Assembly (NCBI GenBank): GCA_021845665.1
Contig: JAJZVO010000003.1
Span: 1-64,000 of the forward strand
Reading direction: 5' to 3'
Origin: Bacteroidota bacterium
GTDB taxonomy: Bacteria > Bacteroidota > Ignavibacteria > Kryptoniales > JAKASW01
Length of the DNA stretch: 64,000 nucleotides
Shown piece by piece: positions 54,559-63,796 of this stretch (position 1 is the stretch's first letter; the number at the start of each line of letters is the position of its first letter). A program made the position numbers and the translations under genes. The notes under the pieces were generated by a model. The model worked only from the letters and a program-made list of their open reading frames with translations. It was not told the origin of the DNA and searched no databases.

Positions 54559-55685
54559 AACGCACCGCCGTAAGGGGTTTTTGTAATCCACGTCATCCCG
54601 TCCTGCCTGATATGGACAGTCTTCTTCCCGTCCTTGCTCTCTATTCTTCCTTCGAAGAGGTCGGGAGTGACATAAATCTTCGGTGGAAGAATATAGCCTT
54701 TGGCAGGGATGAATTTTATGTTGAGCTTCGAGAGATCGGGCGTAAATTTATGATGATTCATGAAATATTGCCGCTCGGCGTAGTAAACGAGACGCAGATC
54801 CCATTTTGCATCCTCGACGTTGTGCCACACGAACTTGTCGTGGCCTTCGCCGACCTTCTTGGTGGAGAATTGCACGAACCCCCACATCTCAGGGTAGTGC
54901 ATGTCGATGATTCCCTGCGGCGACCAGACCCAGTTGTAGAGCGGAAGGTACTGCCCGGTCTTCGGATCTCTTTCTTTGAAGTAAGCCCCGTTCTTAACGC
55001 CAAGATGCCATTCCACTCGCGAGAAATTGATGCGCCACTGCTGACCTTCCTTCGGCGGTGCACCTTTCAAGGCACACTGCCCAAGCACCGACCATGGGAA
55101 GGCTGCCTCGACCGTCCAGCCGGTATCTACATCCGCCGGGTTATTAATTGTACCATGAAGCCCGATGCCGACCTTCAGGCCGACATCATTCCAGGCGTTC
55201 ACCGCGGCATCCTGCACATCCCTGTAAGGCGCTCTCAGCAGAAGATCCCAGACGGTTCCAAACGCGTTTATCTCCGTCTCGTAATATGGCTGCGTGCTCC
55301 CGTTAGGATCTATGAACACTTCGAAGTCGTTGTTATCGAATATGACCGTGTCTCGTTCTCTCAATGTGGCCCACAAGTTCGGCTCCTGAAGCTTTGCACC
55401 GATATAGAGGTACTTGCTGTCCCAGAGCATCTTTACCCTGGTCTTGTAAATCGGAAGCGGCTGTGAGGGCCCTTGAATGTCCACAAAGTAAGATGTCCAC
55501 TTGGCTTTCTTCCATGACGGTTCGTTCAGATGACCGTCGATCTTGATCGGTCCGTCAGCGCGGTAGCAGACGTAATGTTTCGGGGCGAAAGGAATTATCG
55601 GAACGGGGAATATCTTCTTTCCGCCGGCTAATGCATACCCACTGCAACTGACAACTGCTGCCAAAACAAGAAGCATCTTCTTCAT
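54555..55685 (-). CDS. Secreted CBM9-like carbohydrate-binding protein
   Basis: 376 residues, signal peptide MKKMLLVLAAVVSCSGYALA. A family 9 carbohydrate-binding-like domain is at ~35-240: YVCYRADGPIKIDGHLNEPSWKKAKW at its start, LYIGAKLQEPNLWA, DNNDFEVFIDPNG and VEAAFPWSVLG, followed by WRINFSRVEW. The remaining ~100 residues are not recognised. The function of free-standing CBM9-type proteins is usually sugar binding at the cell surface or periplasm. It lies between the GH35 and transporter genes. Its TAG stop coincides with the edge of a palindromic element. Confidence 0.87.
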   Translation of the reverse strand: MKKMLLVLAAVVSCSGYALAGGKKIFPVPIIPFAPKHYVCYRADGPIKIDGHLNEPSWKKAKWTSYFVDIQGPSQPLPIYKTRVKMLWDSKYLYIGAKLQEPNLWATLRERDTVIFDNNDFEVFIDPNGSTQPYYETEINAFGTVWDLLLRAPYRDVQDAAVNAWNDVGLKVGIGLHGTINNPADVDTGWTVEAAFPWSVLGQCALKGAPPKEGQQWRINFSRVEWHLGVKNGAYFKERDPKTGQYLPLYNWVWSPQGIIDMHYPEMWGFVQFSTKKVGEGHDKFVWHNVEDAKWDLRLVYYAERQYFMNHHKFTPDLSKLNIKFIPAKGYILPPKIYVTPDLFEGRIESKDGKKTVHIRQDGMTWITKTPYGGAF

Positions 55686-56089
55686 TCTTTACTCCGGTTG
55701 AATTATTTGAATCACTTGATGGGATAATTTTGACGACCTCTTTATGAGAACCAAGAACGAGAGCAATTGATAGTTGTCCTCAAAGTGAATCGTTTGTTCC
55801 AATCCAGGGTGCCAAACACTCTCGGCTGGTATATTCACTGTCCGAATATACCTTACGACCTGCAAAGATGTCAAGTAATATATCGAGCTTTGCTCGCAAC
55901 AGAAATGGGCCGTATTCTAATGCCGCCGCTTCCCCTCGTCCGTCGACCTCGCCCGAAAACTTGCTCTCAGAAGATACCCTTTCGTGAAATCTGTGAATAC
56001 AATTTGGCGCGGCTCGTCATAGTTATCACGATCTGCCGCCCCTACGGAGTCAAACGGTCTGATTATAACACCGCCGGCGGCCACTACCG
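55686..56089. other. Intergenic upstream of the CBM9 gene, with operator-like repeat
   Basis: About 400 bases without a gene. Holds the palindrome at 55828-55852 and presumably the promoter of the CBM9 and GH35 genes. The SSS gene lies beyond it on the same strand. Confidence 0.5.
55828..55852. promoter_or_regulatory. Operator-like inverted repeat
   Basis: GGTATATT and AATATACC form perfect 8-bp arms with a 9-base spacer, 143 bases upstream of the CBM9 gene start. The size suits a dimeric repressor. No regulator gene is next to it. Confidence 0.5.
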
Positions 56090-57592
56090 TTACCCCAGCC
56101 CCGAGCCAACGATATCAGTCACTTTTTCGCCGCCCGTATTGACTTCATCTCCCTCAATCGCCTCCCGTTCGTTCTTCATTGCCTCTGCTATTTCCTCAAA
56201 GCTGTGGCCGCTCGCCGGAGTCAGCAAGCTGATAATTACATGTACCACCGTACCTGCTGCGACCGCGGGCAAGATAGGGACGCTCAATAATCCCGCTTTC
56301 GAATGGAACACCATTAGCGAAAGCGCAACTGCAGGCGTCATGACAAGGGCCGCCAATGCTCCCTGCCAGTTGGAGCGTTTCCAGAAACGGCCGAGGAGTA
56401 TTATGACCGCGAGCCCGGCAGCCGTGAGCGGGAGGAAATTCAATACGAAGCCTACGATGTTGGTCGCCCGAAGTGCAACGGCCGTCGAAAGCACAAATGC
56501 TCCTATGAGACCCAACCTCGTCGCAGCTACCGGGTGCTTCGGGTAACGGCGTACCACTGAGTAGTAAATATGCCTGATGAAGAATGAACCGATTGCGCTG
56601 GCACTGCCGCTGGCTGAGGAAAAGATCGCCGAGCCGATGGCTACCGTCAAAAGGGCGGCAAGCCATGGTGGCAGTGCATTCAGTATGAGCCATGGGAGCG
56701 CCAGGTCGGGATGCGAGAGAGCCGGATTCAGCTTTAACACGTACATTCCGGCAATGCCGATGGAAGCTGAAAAGAAGACGACGACGGTACCCGCAATCAG
56801 CATGCTCCACCTGGCAACGAACTCGCTTCTTGCTCCGTACACGGAGAGCCTCCGGCCCGGCTCAGCAACGATGCCCAGGACCAGCACTACGATGAGTCCT
56901 GTCAGTCGAAGCCAGCCAAACGATTCAATGCCCAGAAAAGTAAAATACGCCCCGGGCACCGAAGCGTGCAGGCCCGAAAGGCCGCCCACATCTGTCAACG
57001 CAACCTTAGCCAGCGAACCGAACCCCACAAGGAGAAGAATACCCTGGAGGAAAGCGACGTAGACCACGGCTCGCAGTCCACCGGGAATGCACAGCACCGC
57101 AATGATTACTCCCGCCGCGACGATGCTGAGCCTCGGCCCCAGACCTAAGATTGCATTTAGAACGGCACCTCCCCCCATGATCTGCACCGTAAGCCAACCG
57201 AGTTGAGAAAGGAAAAGGCTTATGTTTGAAAATTCCATTACGGCCCGATTCTGTCCGTAGTAGCACGCGATTTCCTCGCCGAGCGTCATGAAGTTGTAGC
57301 GCCGCATAGAGGCGAATAGAAAACCTGTGACAAGCACCCCGAGCCCAAGCGACATAGGGTATGCGCTCCCCGCCCATCCGTGTTGAAACGCCAGACCTGA
57401 CGCCCCGATCGTGGCTCCGGTCCCGACGCATGTCCCGGCTATGCTTCCGGTCAGGATCCAAAACGGAATCCGCCGTCCGGCGATGAGATAGTCCTCGGCT
57501 TTCCTGACGCGGGCGGCGAAGAAGATTGACAAGATAGATATGAAAGAAGCGTAGATACCCAACCCGAAGAGTATGGTTGTCCGTGTCGTCAC
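56090..57592 (-). CDS. Sodium:solute symporter (SSS) family transporter
   Basis: 500 residues with about 13 hydrophobic helices. The start has the SSS pattern: ISILSIFFAARVRKAEDYLIAGRRIPFWILTGSIAGTCVGTGATIGASGLAFQHGWAG, i.e. AxxYxxAGR followed by a small-residue helix with T-G-A/S. The helix LTVAIGSAIFSSASGSASAIGSFF matches the conserved Na-site region with serine pairs. It imports a solute with sodium; sugar is plausible because GH35 and CBM9 genes follow on the same strand, although SSS members also carry amino acids, vitamins and organic acids. Confidence 0.9.
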   Translation of the reverse strand: MTTRTTILFGLGIYASFISILSIFFAARVRKAEDYLIAGRRIPFWILTGSIAGTCVGTGATIGASGLAFQHGWAGSAYPMSLGLGVLVTGFLFASMRRYNFMTLGEEIACYYGQNRAVMEFSNISLFLSQLGWLTVQIMGGGAVLNAILGLGPRLSIVAAGVIIAVLCIPGGLRAVVYVAFLQGILLLVGFGSLAKVALTDVGGLSGLHASVPGAYFTFLGIESFGWLRLTGLIVVLVLGIVAEPGRRLSVYGARSEFVARWSMLIAGTVVVFFSASIGIAGMYVLKLNPALSHPDLALPWLILNALPPWLAALLTVAIGSAIFSSASGSASAIGSFFIRHIYYSVVRRYPKHPVAATRLGLIGAFVLSTAVALRATNIVGFVLNFLPLTAAGLAVIILLGRFWKRSNWQGALAALVMTPAVALSLMVFHSKAGLLSVPILPAVAAGTVVHVIISLLTPASGHSFEEIAEAMKNEREAIEGDEVNTGGEKVTDIVGSGLG

Positions 57593-57815
57593 TTGTACTT
57601 AGTCAATTTCCTTCCATCAGTTGTTGTTTAGTCTGCCAGTATCCGCCGAGTCGATGCGGTACGGGATAGACCCTGCCCGCCTCAAAGGCGTGAAGCAACG
57701 CGAGAGCCCTTACAGTCTAACCACCGTGAACGGATAAATCAATGAAATGCGCCTGTTGCCGACGTGCTCTCGACAGACATGCACCCCGGGGAACGCGAAG
57801 GAAACGGGTACAAGC
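57593..57815. other. Intergenic, nothing recognised
   Basis: About 220 bases between the GMC oxidoreductase gene end and the SSS gene start. No hairpin strong enough to call was seen. Confidence 0.4.
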
Positions 57816-59102
57816 TCACGCCAACGCAGCGCAAATCCGTCCTATTCTCTTGGCCATAGCCATGATAGTAAGAATAGGAGGATTACCGAGAGATTCAGGG
57901 AAGAGGGTCGCATCTGCCACGTAGAGATTCTGCGGGAGCCAGTCGTGATGAAAAGTCGTCGCTTCTTTCCCGGTGAGCGGAAGCATTCCGCCCGGATGGC
58001 CCGCGTTGATAGTGCCGAGGAACATATCACCCTCCTCCCTGCCGAGTCTTCTGAATATCTCCATACAGAGCGAGACACCTTCATTCATCCTACTCCTGTC
58101 GATCTCGTTCAGGCCTTTGGTGATTTTCTTCCCCGTCACGCTCCCCGAGCCCGTATCCGCGAGCTTGACCATCATGCTGTAGATGTCCGGGGAAGAATAT
58201 TTCCACTGTCTGTTGAAGAAAAAACTGAGATAGTCGAAATACGGAGAGACCATAAAGTGTTCTCTTTGCACGATGAAAGGCATCGGGATTTCCTGGTCCT
58301 GTCCAACCCCTTCCCATTTTGTCGCGACGCAAAGCATCGGATCGACGAAGAGGCGGTCCTCACATTCGAAACCCGATTCCCTCAGTATCACGGGCGTTCC
58401 AAGACCTCCCGCCGCGAGCACGACAAGATCCGCCGGGAGGAATCCGAATCGAACAGACCCAGCGACCTCAACACCATAGACTTCTCCGCCGTCCGCAAAG
58501 ACCCGCTTTACTCTGCACCCGGACAGAAGTTTGGCTCCCCTTTCCATTGCTACATTCAGAAATTCCCTGCTGTCCCACTTCGCGCCGCGCCTGCAGCCGA
58601 ATATGCACCTACCGCATGCCGCGCACCGGTTGCGATATGCCAACTTGGGAGAGGGCACAGGATCGAGGCCCATCTCACGACAGATTTCGAACACACGCTT
58701 TGTCCCGGCGTTCCAGTGTCTCCGGTGATCGTCCGAGAGCGGAACCTCCCGCTCAAGCTCCTCGAATTCTTTGTCGAGATTTATCCCTATTTCCTTCAGA
58801 CATTGATCGCGGCGTATTCCGTTTGCCGTGCATATGGTAGTCGTTCCGCCGGCACCACTCCCATTAACTATTATCAGCTCTCCGCTGCTCTTCCTCACCT
58901 TCATCGCGGGAAAAAGAAACCGGATCATCCTCTCGTCGAACAAAAGGCCGCTCTTTCTGAATTTCCCGACTAGCGAGAGGTCGGCCGTGAAGGGTCTGAA
59001 CTCTCTACCTGCTTCCAGAACCGTGACTTCAAATGCGCCCTGTAATTCTTTCGCCACTGTAGCACCGCCGGCACCGCTCCCGACAACAATCGCGCGTTTC
59101 AA
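57816..59102 (-). CDS. GMC-family FAD oxidoreductase with ferredoxin-like Cys motif
   Basis: 428 residues from a TTG at 59102 that overlaps the previous stop (TTGA); the frame extends to 59270 but the FAD motif, AIVVGSGAGGATVAKEL, begins right after the TTG, as in the family. GMC marks: GSGAGGTTTICTANG (~81-95) and, at the end, GHPGG with NLYVADATLFPESLGNPPILTIMAMAKRIG, containing the H and N of the active site. At ~160-170 it has C-x2-C-x2-C-x3-C (CAACGRCIFGC), a ferredoxin-type [4Fe-4S] pattern, found only in some GMC groups. It probably oxidises an alcohol, passing electrons on through the cluster. Last gene of the five-gene operon. Confidence 0.85.
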   Translation of the reverse strand: MKRAIVVGSGAGGATVAKELQGAFEVTVLEAGREFRPFTADLSLVGKFRKSGLLFDERMIRFLFPAMKVRKSSGELIIVNGSGAGGTTTICTANGIRRDQCLKEIGINLDKEFEELEREVPLSDDHRRHWNAGTKRVFEICREMGLDPVPSPKLAYRNRCAACGRCIFGCRRGAKWDSREFLNVAMERGAKLLSGCRVKRVFADGGEVYGVEVAGSVRFGFLPADLVVLAAGGLGTPVILRESGFECEDRLFVDPMLCVATKWEGVGQDQEIPMPFIVQREHFMVSPYFDYLSFFFNRQWKYSSPDIYSMMVKLADTGSGSVTGKKITKGLNEIDRSRMNEGVSLCMEIFRRLGREEGDMFLGTINAGHPGGMLPLTGKEATTFHHDWLPQNLYVADATLFPESLGNPPILTIMAMAKRIGRICAALA

Positions 59103-59644
59103 GTAGATTTCACTCCATGCGAAATGCGCGCGAAGCAGCAATCGTTGCCCTCCGTCAGTCTCTGTGAAAACGTCAGTCTTCCACCTGCCGTGAGGCCGGA
59201 AATCAGTCCCGCATCGAGAGATGAGATCACGGAACAGACTTCCGAGGAATAGAAATCCGTGAAATAGCATCTGCTTATTACGACATCGCCCCGCGGACCA
59301 GCCATGAAATTTATCCCGACAACTTGGTAAACCGTATGTGCAAGCTTCATCGCTTGATTCATGTTTTTCACACCGAACTCTCCCCTTAACGCGCTCCCCA
59401 GCCTGTATGCATTCCGGTAAAGTCTCTGTTTTACTTTGCCTCCCGCACCATTGCAGATCGCCCTGGCGGCCTCATCCCTCGTGAAGCGGGCGTATTCCTT
59501 GAGACAATCTTCAATCCGTAATCCATTCATCGGAGGCATTGTCACTCCGAAAGCATCGGCGGTGGCGGAAAACAACTGCAGAAGCTTCCTCTTCTTGAGA
59601 AACACCGGGATGTATATGTCCAACAGCTCTATGAGGATTCCCAC
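59099..59644 (-). CDS. ATC-hydrolase-like protein (L-2-amino-thiazoline-4-carboxylate hydrolase family)
   Basis: 181 residues, no signal peptide. The C-terminal half (ISRCYFTDFYSSEVCSVISSLDAGLISGLTAGGRLTFSQRLTEGNDCCFARI) resembles the end of ATC-hydrolase family proteins: R-C-x-x-x-x-x-F, a conserved C, an LD pair and an EGNDCC-type motif. The family is named for cysteine synthesis from thiazolines, but most members are of unknown function. Five cysteines are kept in this half. It overlaps the 4-TM gene by 16 bases and the oxidoreductase start by 4 bases. The family call is moderate. Confidence 0.6.
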   Translation of the reverse strand: MGILIELLDIYIPVFLKKRKLLQLFSATADAFGVTMPPMNGLRIEDCLKEYARFTRDEAARAICNGAGGKVKQRLYRNAYRLGSALRGEFGVKNMNQAMKLAHTVYQVVGINFMAGPRGDVVISRCYFTDFYSSEVCSVISSLDAGLISGLTAGGRLTFSQRLTEGNDCCFARISHGVKST

Positions 59645-60045
59645 TTCCGGCTCCCGACAATTTTCAGATAGAGGACAAGTACGAGCACGCCGATGAGGCC
59701 ATCAACAATAAAGTTTGCCAGATAGACCAAATATCGGGAATGAAATAGGAAGAGGCCAAACGACATGATGGACGAAGCGAGTTTAGCATTTACCAATAGG
59801 ATCGGGAAAGATTTGCTCCCCGGAAAGCGATACATCATTACGGCAAGTACCGTCACGATATACATGTAAGCGACGGCAAGTATGAGATAGAAATTGAAGC
59901 CGGTCTCCGGACACGGAGGAAATGAAAGCGGTTTCGACAGGTTATTGAAGAAAGCGATAACCTCGTCAGGCATTGTACCGAAAATAATTCCGACTGCCGC
60001 GAATCCGATTGCGAGTGTAAGACAGAATACTCTGTACGGTTTCAA
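59629..60045 (-). CDS. Uncharacterised four-helix membrane protein
   Basis: 138 residues with four hydrophobic helices (~8-27, ~50-72, ~80-100 and ~105-128), a short cytosolic tail and the loop LSFPPCPETGFNF before helix 2. I recognise no family. Its start lies 2 bases after the radical SAM stop, and its end overlaps the next gene, so it is part of the operon. A membrane anchor or a lipid-substrate-handling subunit is possible; that is guesswork from context. Confidence 0.65.
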   Translation of the reverse strand: MKPYRVFCLTLAIGFAAVGIIFGTMPDEVIAFFNNLSKPLSFPPCPETGFNFYLILAVAYMYIVTVLAVMMYRFPGSKSFPILLVNAKLASSIMSFGLFLFHSRYLVYLANFIVDGLIGVLVLVLYLKIVGSRKWESS

Positions 60046-60047
60046 TC

Positions 60048-61301
60048 TTAAGCCTCGCTTTTATATCTTCCCACCGGTCCGATTCCGTCTGAATCTTCCC
60101 GGTCATAGTACAATTTGAAAAACGCCGCTCTCTCTCCGAACTCGACTTCATCCATCAGCCTCAATGACTCTTCCGGGCCGAGTACCTTCTTCCCATTTGA
60201 ATGCCTACCGAAGAGCCTGTAATTCTTGTTGATGAAGCATTTCGAATCGGAAGGGAAACAGCTCTTCATCTTCGCGAACAACGCCGTGATATCCAGCTCG
60301 TGAACATTTCCGAAGCTCATCGGCGTAAATACGCACGGACTGACTTCCCCAAACGCGTCGACGTAGACCATCTTGTTCGCTGCATTGCAGCCGAAACATT
60401 CTTTCCCTTCGAAATGTCCCAGATAGTTGACGGTCATCTTGCCGGACGCGTTGTAACCATCCTGCAGCCTAACGAGCTTCAGACGATCTTCTTCAGTAAT
60501 CACGCATCTGTCATCGCGAACAATTCCGGCGGAAGGCTTGACCTCGCTCAACCAGGCTTCGCTTATCCCGAGGCCTTCGAGGAATTTAAGAAATTGTTCC
60601 GTCCCACCGCTTCTTATCATATCCCGGGAGAGGACCGCCGAGATGCCGACGTCGGTGTCGCCAAGTTCTTTGAATACTTCGATGGCCTTCAACGCTTCCC
60701 TGAATGCACCACGGTAGCCGCGTACCGAGTCGTGGACTTTTTCATCCCAGTGGTCGAGGCTCACCGAAACGGAGAACAAGCCCGCGTCCCTCAATCCGGC
60801 AGCGCGATCGCGCGTCAGAGCGCATCCCGTCGTGAACAGTTTCACGGCGCAATCTTCGGATACAGCTTCCACGATCTTTATTATGTTTCTATTGAGCAAC
60901 GGCTCGCCGCCGGTAATTCCAAACCAGACCATTCCCATCTCTTTCAGTTCAGTTGCAACGTGAATGATGGTGTCGGTGTCTATGACTTTTCCGTCCCTGC
61001 CCTTGTTATAACAGTACGAACAATTCTGCGGGCACAGATTTGTGACGGAGATTTGTGCGTGAGAAGGGCCTGCCGTCCGCGAGATCAGGTGAAGGTCTAC
61101 GAACCTCGAATATGCCTTGCTGTTCAGCGGGGGAAGATGTGAATGCAGGATCAGGTTGTGACCGGCCTTCCGCACCTTAAACTTGTTCATGTAGGAACAC
61201 ATGAATCTCGTCAGCGACGGCTTGACGTAAAGCATGTGAGGGTTGGATGCAAACACGCTCGCCATCGCCGGCAAATTCCTCACCGCGGGAATAGCTCTCA
61301 A
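60048..61301 (-). CDS. Radical SAM enzyme with SPASM/twitch-like C-terminus
   Basis: 417 residues from a TTG at 61301, which overlaps the receptor stop (TTGA) and has GGAGGTGGAG upstream; a frame to 61442 lies inside the receptor gene. The cluster motif C-x3-C-x2-C is at ~90-97 (CPQNCSYCYNKG), followed by FGITGGEPLLN (the GGEP SAM-binding block) and SVSLDH. The C-terminus has CFGCNAANKMVYVDAFGEVSPC and then three more cysteines, as in SPASM/twitch auxiliary-cluster domains (e.g. PqqE-type). It should do radical chemistry on a peptide, cofactor or lipid. The ~85 residues before the motif are unusual. Confidence 0.87.
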   Translation of the reverse strand: MRAIPAVRNLPAMASVFASNPHMLYVKPSLTRFMCSYMNKFKVRKAGHNLILHSHLPPLNSKAYSRFVDLHLISRTAGPSHAQISVTNLCPQNCSYCYNKGRDGKVIDTDTIIHVATELKEMGMVWFGITGGEPLLNRNIIKIVEAVSEDCAVKLFTTGCALTRDRAAGLRDAGLFSVSVSLDHWDEKVHDSVRGYRGAFREALKAIEVFKELGDTDVGISAVLSRDMIRSGGTEQFLKFLEGLGISEAWLSEVKPSAGIVRDDRCVITEEDRLKLVRLQDGYNASGKMTVNYLGHFEGKECFGCNAANKMVYVDAFGEVSPCVFTPMSFGNVHELDITALFAKMKSCFPSDSKCFINKNYRLFGRHSNGKKVLGPEESLRLMDEVEFGERAAFFKLYYDREDSDGIGPVGRYKSEA

Positions 61302-63796
61302 AACTCCACCTCCATCCCGACAACCGGTAGCAGCGCGAACTGGTACACAGTCTCGACGGTCCCGTCCGAATTGTACTGATAATACGCGACGTTCCTGCGA
61401 TTGAGGAGGTTCTGGACCGAGAGATACATCACCAGTGTCCACGTCGTAAAATTAAATCTGCTCGAAAAGGCAACGTCGAGCCGCTGATAGTCCGGGTAAC
61501 GGACAGAGTTGATCCTGTCGGTCGCGACCCACCAGCCGCTGCTCCACTTAGCGTCGCCTACCCTGTGCTGTTCACTCGTCAGAAACACTTCCGGAGTGTA
61601 CGGCTTTCCCCTCGCGCACCTGTACCGGAGGCTGATCTCCATGTCATCGGAAAACGGGAGTATATAGCTTGGGTACTTGAGATAGAACGGCATCCGGTTG
61701 AGCCCGGACCGGAGGTTGGCGAATCTCTTTCCGGCAATGACGGTCGCAACATAGGGGAAATCGTAATCCGATGTAAAGCTCCTGCCTTCCATTCCCATTC
61801 TAGGATCGTAAAATTTGCTGAACATTCTCGAGATTGCGATTGTCCCGTATAAGTCCCGGACCAGCTTCTGTTGGACAAACACGTCAATACCGTAGACATC
61901 CTCCCTACCGACGTTGAGAATTTTCTCCGACCTGAAGGTCCGGTCGAAGAAATGCACGAACGCTTCGGAAACCGGAAGGCGCGAGTATCTCTTGTAGTAA
62001 CCTTCAACGTCGATCTTCATTCCCGTGGCAGGCAGGTACTCGACACCCGCCACATAATGATCCGCTTCGCTGCTTACAAGGTATCTGTTGATTTCGGACT
62101 GGTACCTATCCCCGAAGTACGGAAGCGACGGCGTCTGAAAATATTTTCCGTAAGAGAGGTTCACACCCATCTGCCCCGGAAGGGTGTAATATGTGGCCGA
62201 CAATCTCGGGCTGACGTCGCCGTTGCCGCTGTACGACATATAGTCGTATCTCAACCCCAGATTCAGAACCAGCCGCCCGTTGAGGGACCGGATTCTGTCG
62301 TTCATATAAGTGTAAGCCTTAAACTGTTCCGGGAACTGGAAATCATAATCCAGGCTCACGGGTGCGAGCGAAACGGTCGCGTCGAAGATGCCGTCTGAAT
62401 TCAAATCGTACCGTGCAACATCTGCGCCCGCAGACTCGACGGACTTGAAATGGATAAACTTCATCGCCCCCCCGAAGCTGACTTCGTTAACCCGGTTTGC
62501 GTTCCAGATGAACTCCGAGTTCACTGCAGTCTCTCCATTATCCGAGTCCTCACGGTAAACACCCCTGCGGTTTAGAAGGTTTGTGTTCGCGACCTTTCCG
62601 CCTGCGTTGTAGTTCCTTTCCGTGAAGTCGCCGGTCACGTAAGTCCCGCTGTTGTAATTATTATCCGATATCGTGACGAAGGAAACGAACTTTTCAGACC
62701 ATTTACTTTCCAGAGTCATGCCCGCAGCATATTGGTGCTGCCTGACGTCGACATTATAGACATCCACGGTATCTGTTCCTCCCGCAAGCAGCATGTTTAC
62801 AGTACCCGGATCTCCCTCGATGTAGATCAGATCATGGCCATAGATGCCGGAAAAAGAGAGCTTGTGGACCGGCGAAAGGTCGTAGACGACCTTCGACTGC
62901 AGATCGTAATATTTCGGTATGGCGGTAAGGCCGAAGGAGCCGGCAACCAGATCGACGTAGCTGTTCCTCGCAGAGATGAGCCACGATCCAGCGTCACCGT
63001 TTATTCTTCCTTCGAGTATCGCTCCGTATCCCGCCATAGAAAGGTTCAGGTTGCCTCGCAGGAGGCTCTCCCGGGATCCCTCTCGCGTAGTGATGGTCAT
63101 GACGGAGGAACACTTATCGCCGTATTTCGAGACAAATCCTCCGGTGGAAAACTGGACATCCTCGATGAGTTCGACATTGATCATGTTGATCGGCCCGCCG
63201 GAGTTATACTGATTGGGATAGTGGTTCGTGGAATGGATCTCCATGTGGTCCAGCACGGTGAGATTCTCGTCCGGTGCGCCGCCGCGGACAAGGAGCTCGT
63301 TAGTCTGGTCGGTCGTGAAAGAGACCCCTGCCATCGCCTGCAATATTCTCTGGAAATCCTGGGCCGAGCCGGGTGATCGCTTCACTTCTTCGGAACCCAG
63401 GACGACGGTGCCCAGGTTGTTCTCGACCGCAGCCTTTTCAAAATAATCCGGGGTGACCATCACCTGGCCAAGCTCGACTGGCGATTCGGAGAGCCTCACC
63501 ACGATGTGATTTTCTCCTCCCGCCGTCGCTATCACATCTGTCTTCACGACCGGCTGGTAGCCCATGAGGCTGGCCTTGATTGAATAGCTGCCGACCGGTG
63601 CCAGTATCTTGAATCGCCCCTTCAGATCCGTGGAAGCTCCCACCCCTTTCAATTCGTTGACGATCACATTGACACCGGCGAGAGGTTCGCCGGTTTTTGA
63701 ATCCGCGACATAGCCCGTGATGGTTCCGCTCTGTGAAAAAGCCTCGCAGAAGGACAAGAGCAAGAGAGCGGCGACAGACACATAGCCTCTAGACAT
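61298..63796 (-). CDS. TonB-dependent outer-membrane receptor
   Basis: 832 residues. Signal peptide (MSRGYVSVAALLLLSFCEAFSQ), then a carboxypeptidase-regulatory-like domain (~25-105, TITGYVADSKTGEPLAGVNVIVNELKG), a plug (~125-235; KRSPGSAQDFQRILQAMAGVSF and LLVRGGAPDENLTVLDHMEIH) and a 22-strand-type barrel ending in a terminal F (VVGMEVEF). Unlike SusC proteins it has no SusD partner next to it. It probably takes up the substrate, or a cofactor, for the four genes downstream. First gene of the operon; a promoter should be in 63797-64000 but I cannot define it. No clear Shine-Dalgarno. Confidence 0.93.
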   Translation of the reverse strand: MSRGYVSVAALLLLSFCEAFSQSGTITGYVADSKTGEPLAGVNVIVNELKGVGASTDLKGRFKILAPVGSYSIKASLMGYQPVVKTDVIATAGGENHIVVRLSESPVELGQVMVTPDYFEKAAVENNLGTVVLGSEEVKRSPGSAQDFQRILQAMAGVSFTTDQTNELLVRGGAPDENLTVLDHMEIHSTNHYPNQYNSGGPINMINVELIEDVQFSTGGFVSKYGDKCSSVMTITTREGSRESLLRGNLNLSMAGYGAILEGRINGDAGSWLISARNSYVDLVAGSFGLTAIPKYYDLQSKVVYDLSPVHKLSFSGIYGHDLIYIEGDPGTVNMLLAGGTDTVDVYNVDVRQHQYAAGMTLESKWSEKFVSFVTISDNNYNSGTYVTGDFTERNYNAGGKVANTNLLNRRGVYREDSDNGETAVNSEFIWNANRVNEVSFGGAMKFIHFKSVESAGADVARYDLNSDGIFDATVSLAPVSLDYDFQFPEQFKAYTYMNDRIRSLNGRLVLNLGLRYDYMSYSGNGDVSPRLSATYYTLPGQMGVNLSYGKYFQTPSLPYFGDRYQSEINRYLVSSEADHYVAGVEYLPATGMKIDVEGYYKRYSRLPVSEAFVHFFDRTFRSEKILNVGREDVYGIDVFVQQKLVRDLYGTIAISRMFSKFYDPRMGMEGRSFTSDYDFPYVATVIAGKRFANLRSGLNRMPFYLKYPSYILPFSDDMEISLRYRCARGKPYTPEVFLTSEQHRVGDAKWSSGWWVATDRINSVRYPDYQRLDVAFSSRFNFTTWTLVMYLSVQNLLNRRNVAYYQYNSDGTVETVYQFALLPVVGMEVEF

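Noticed and set aside
60048-61442. Longer radical SAM protein starting at 61442
   Set aside because: The extra 47 codons lie inside the receptor gene and are not family-like; the TTG at 61301 has a good ribosome site and a TTGA overlap.
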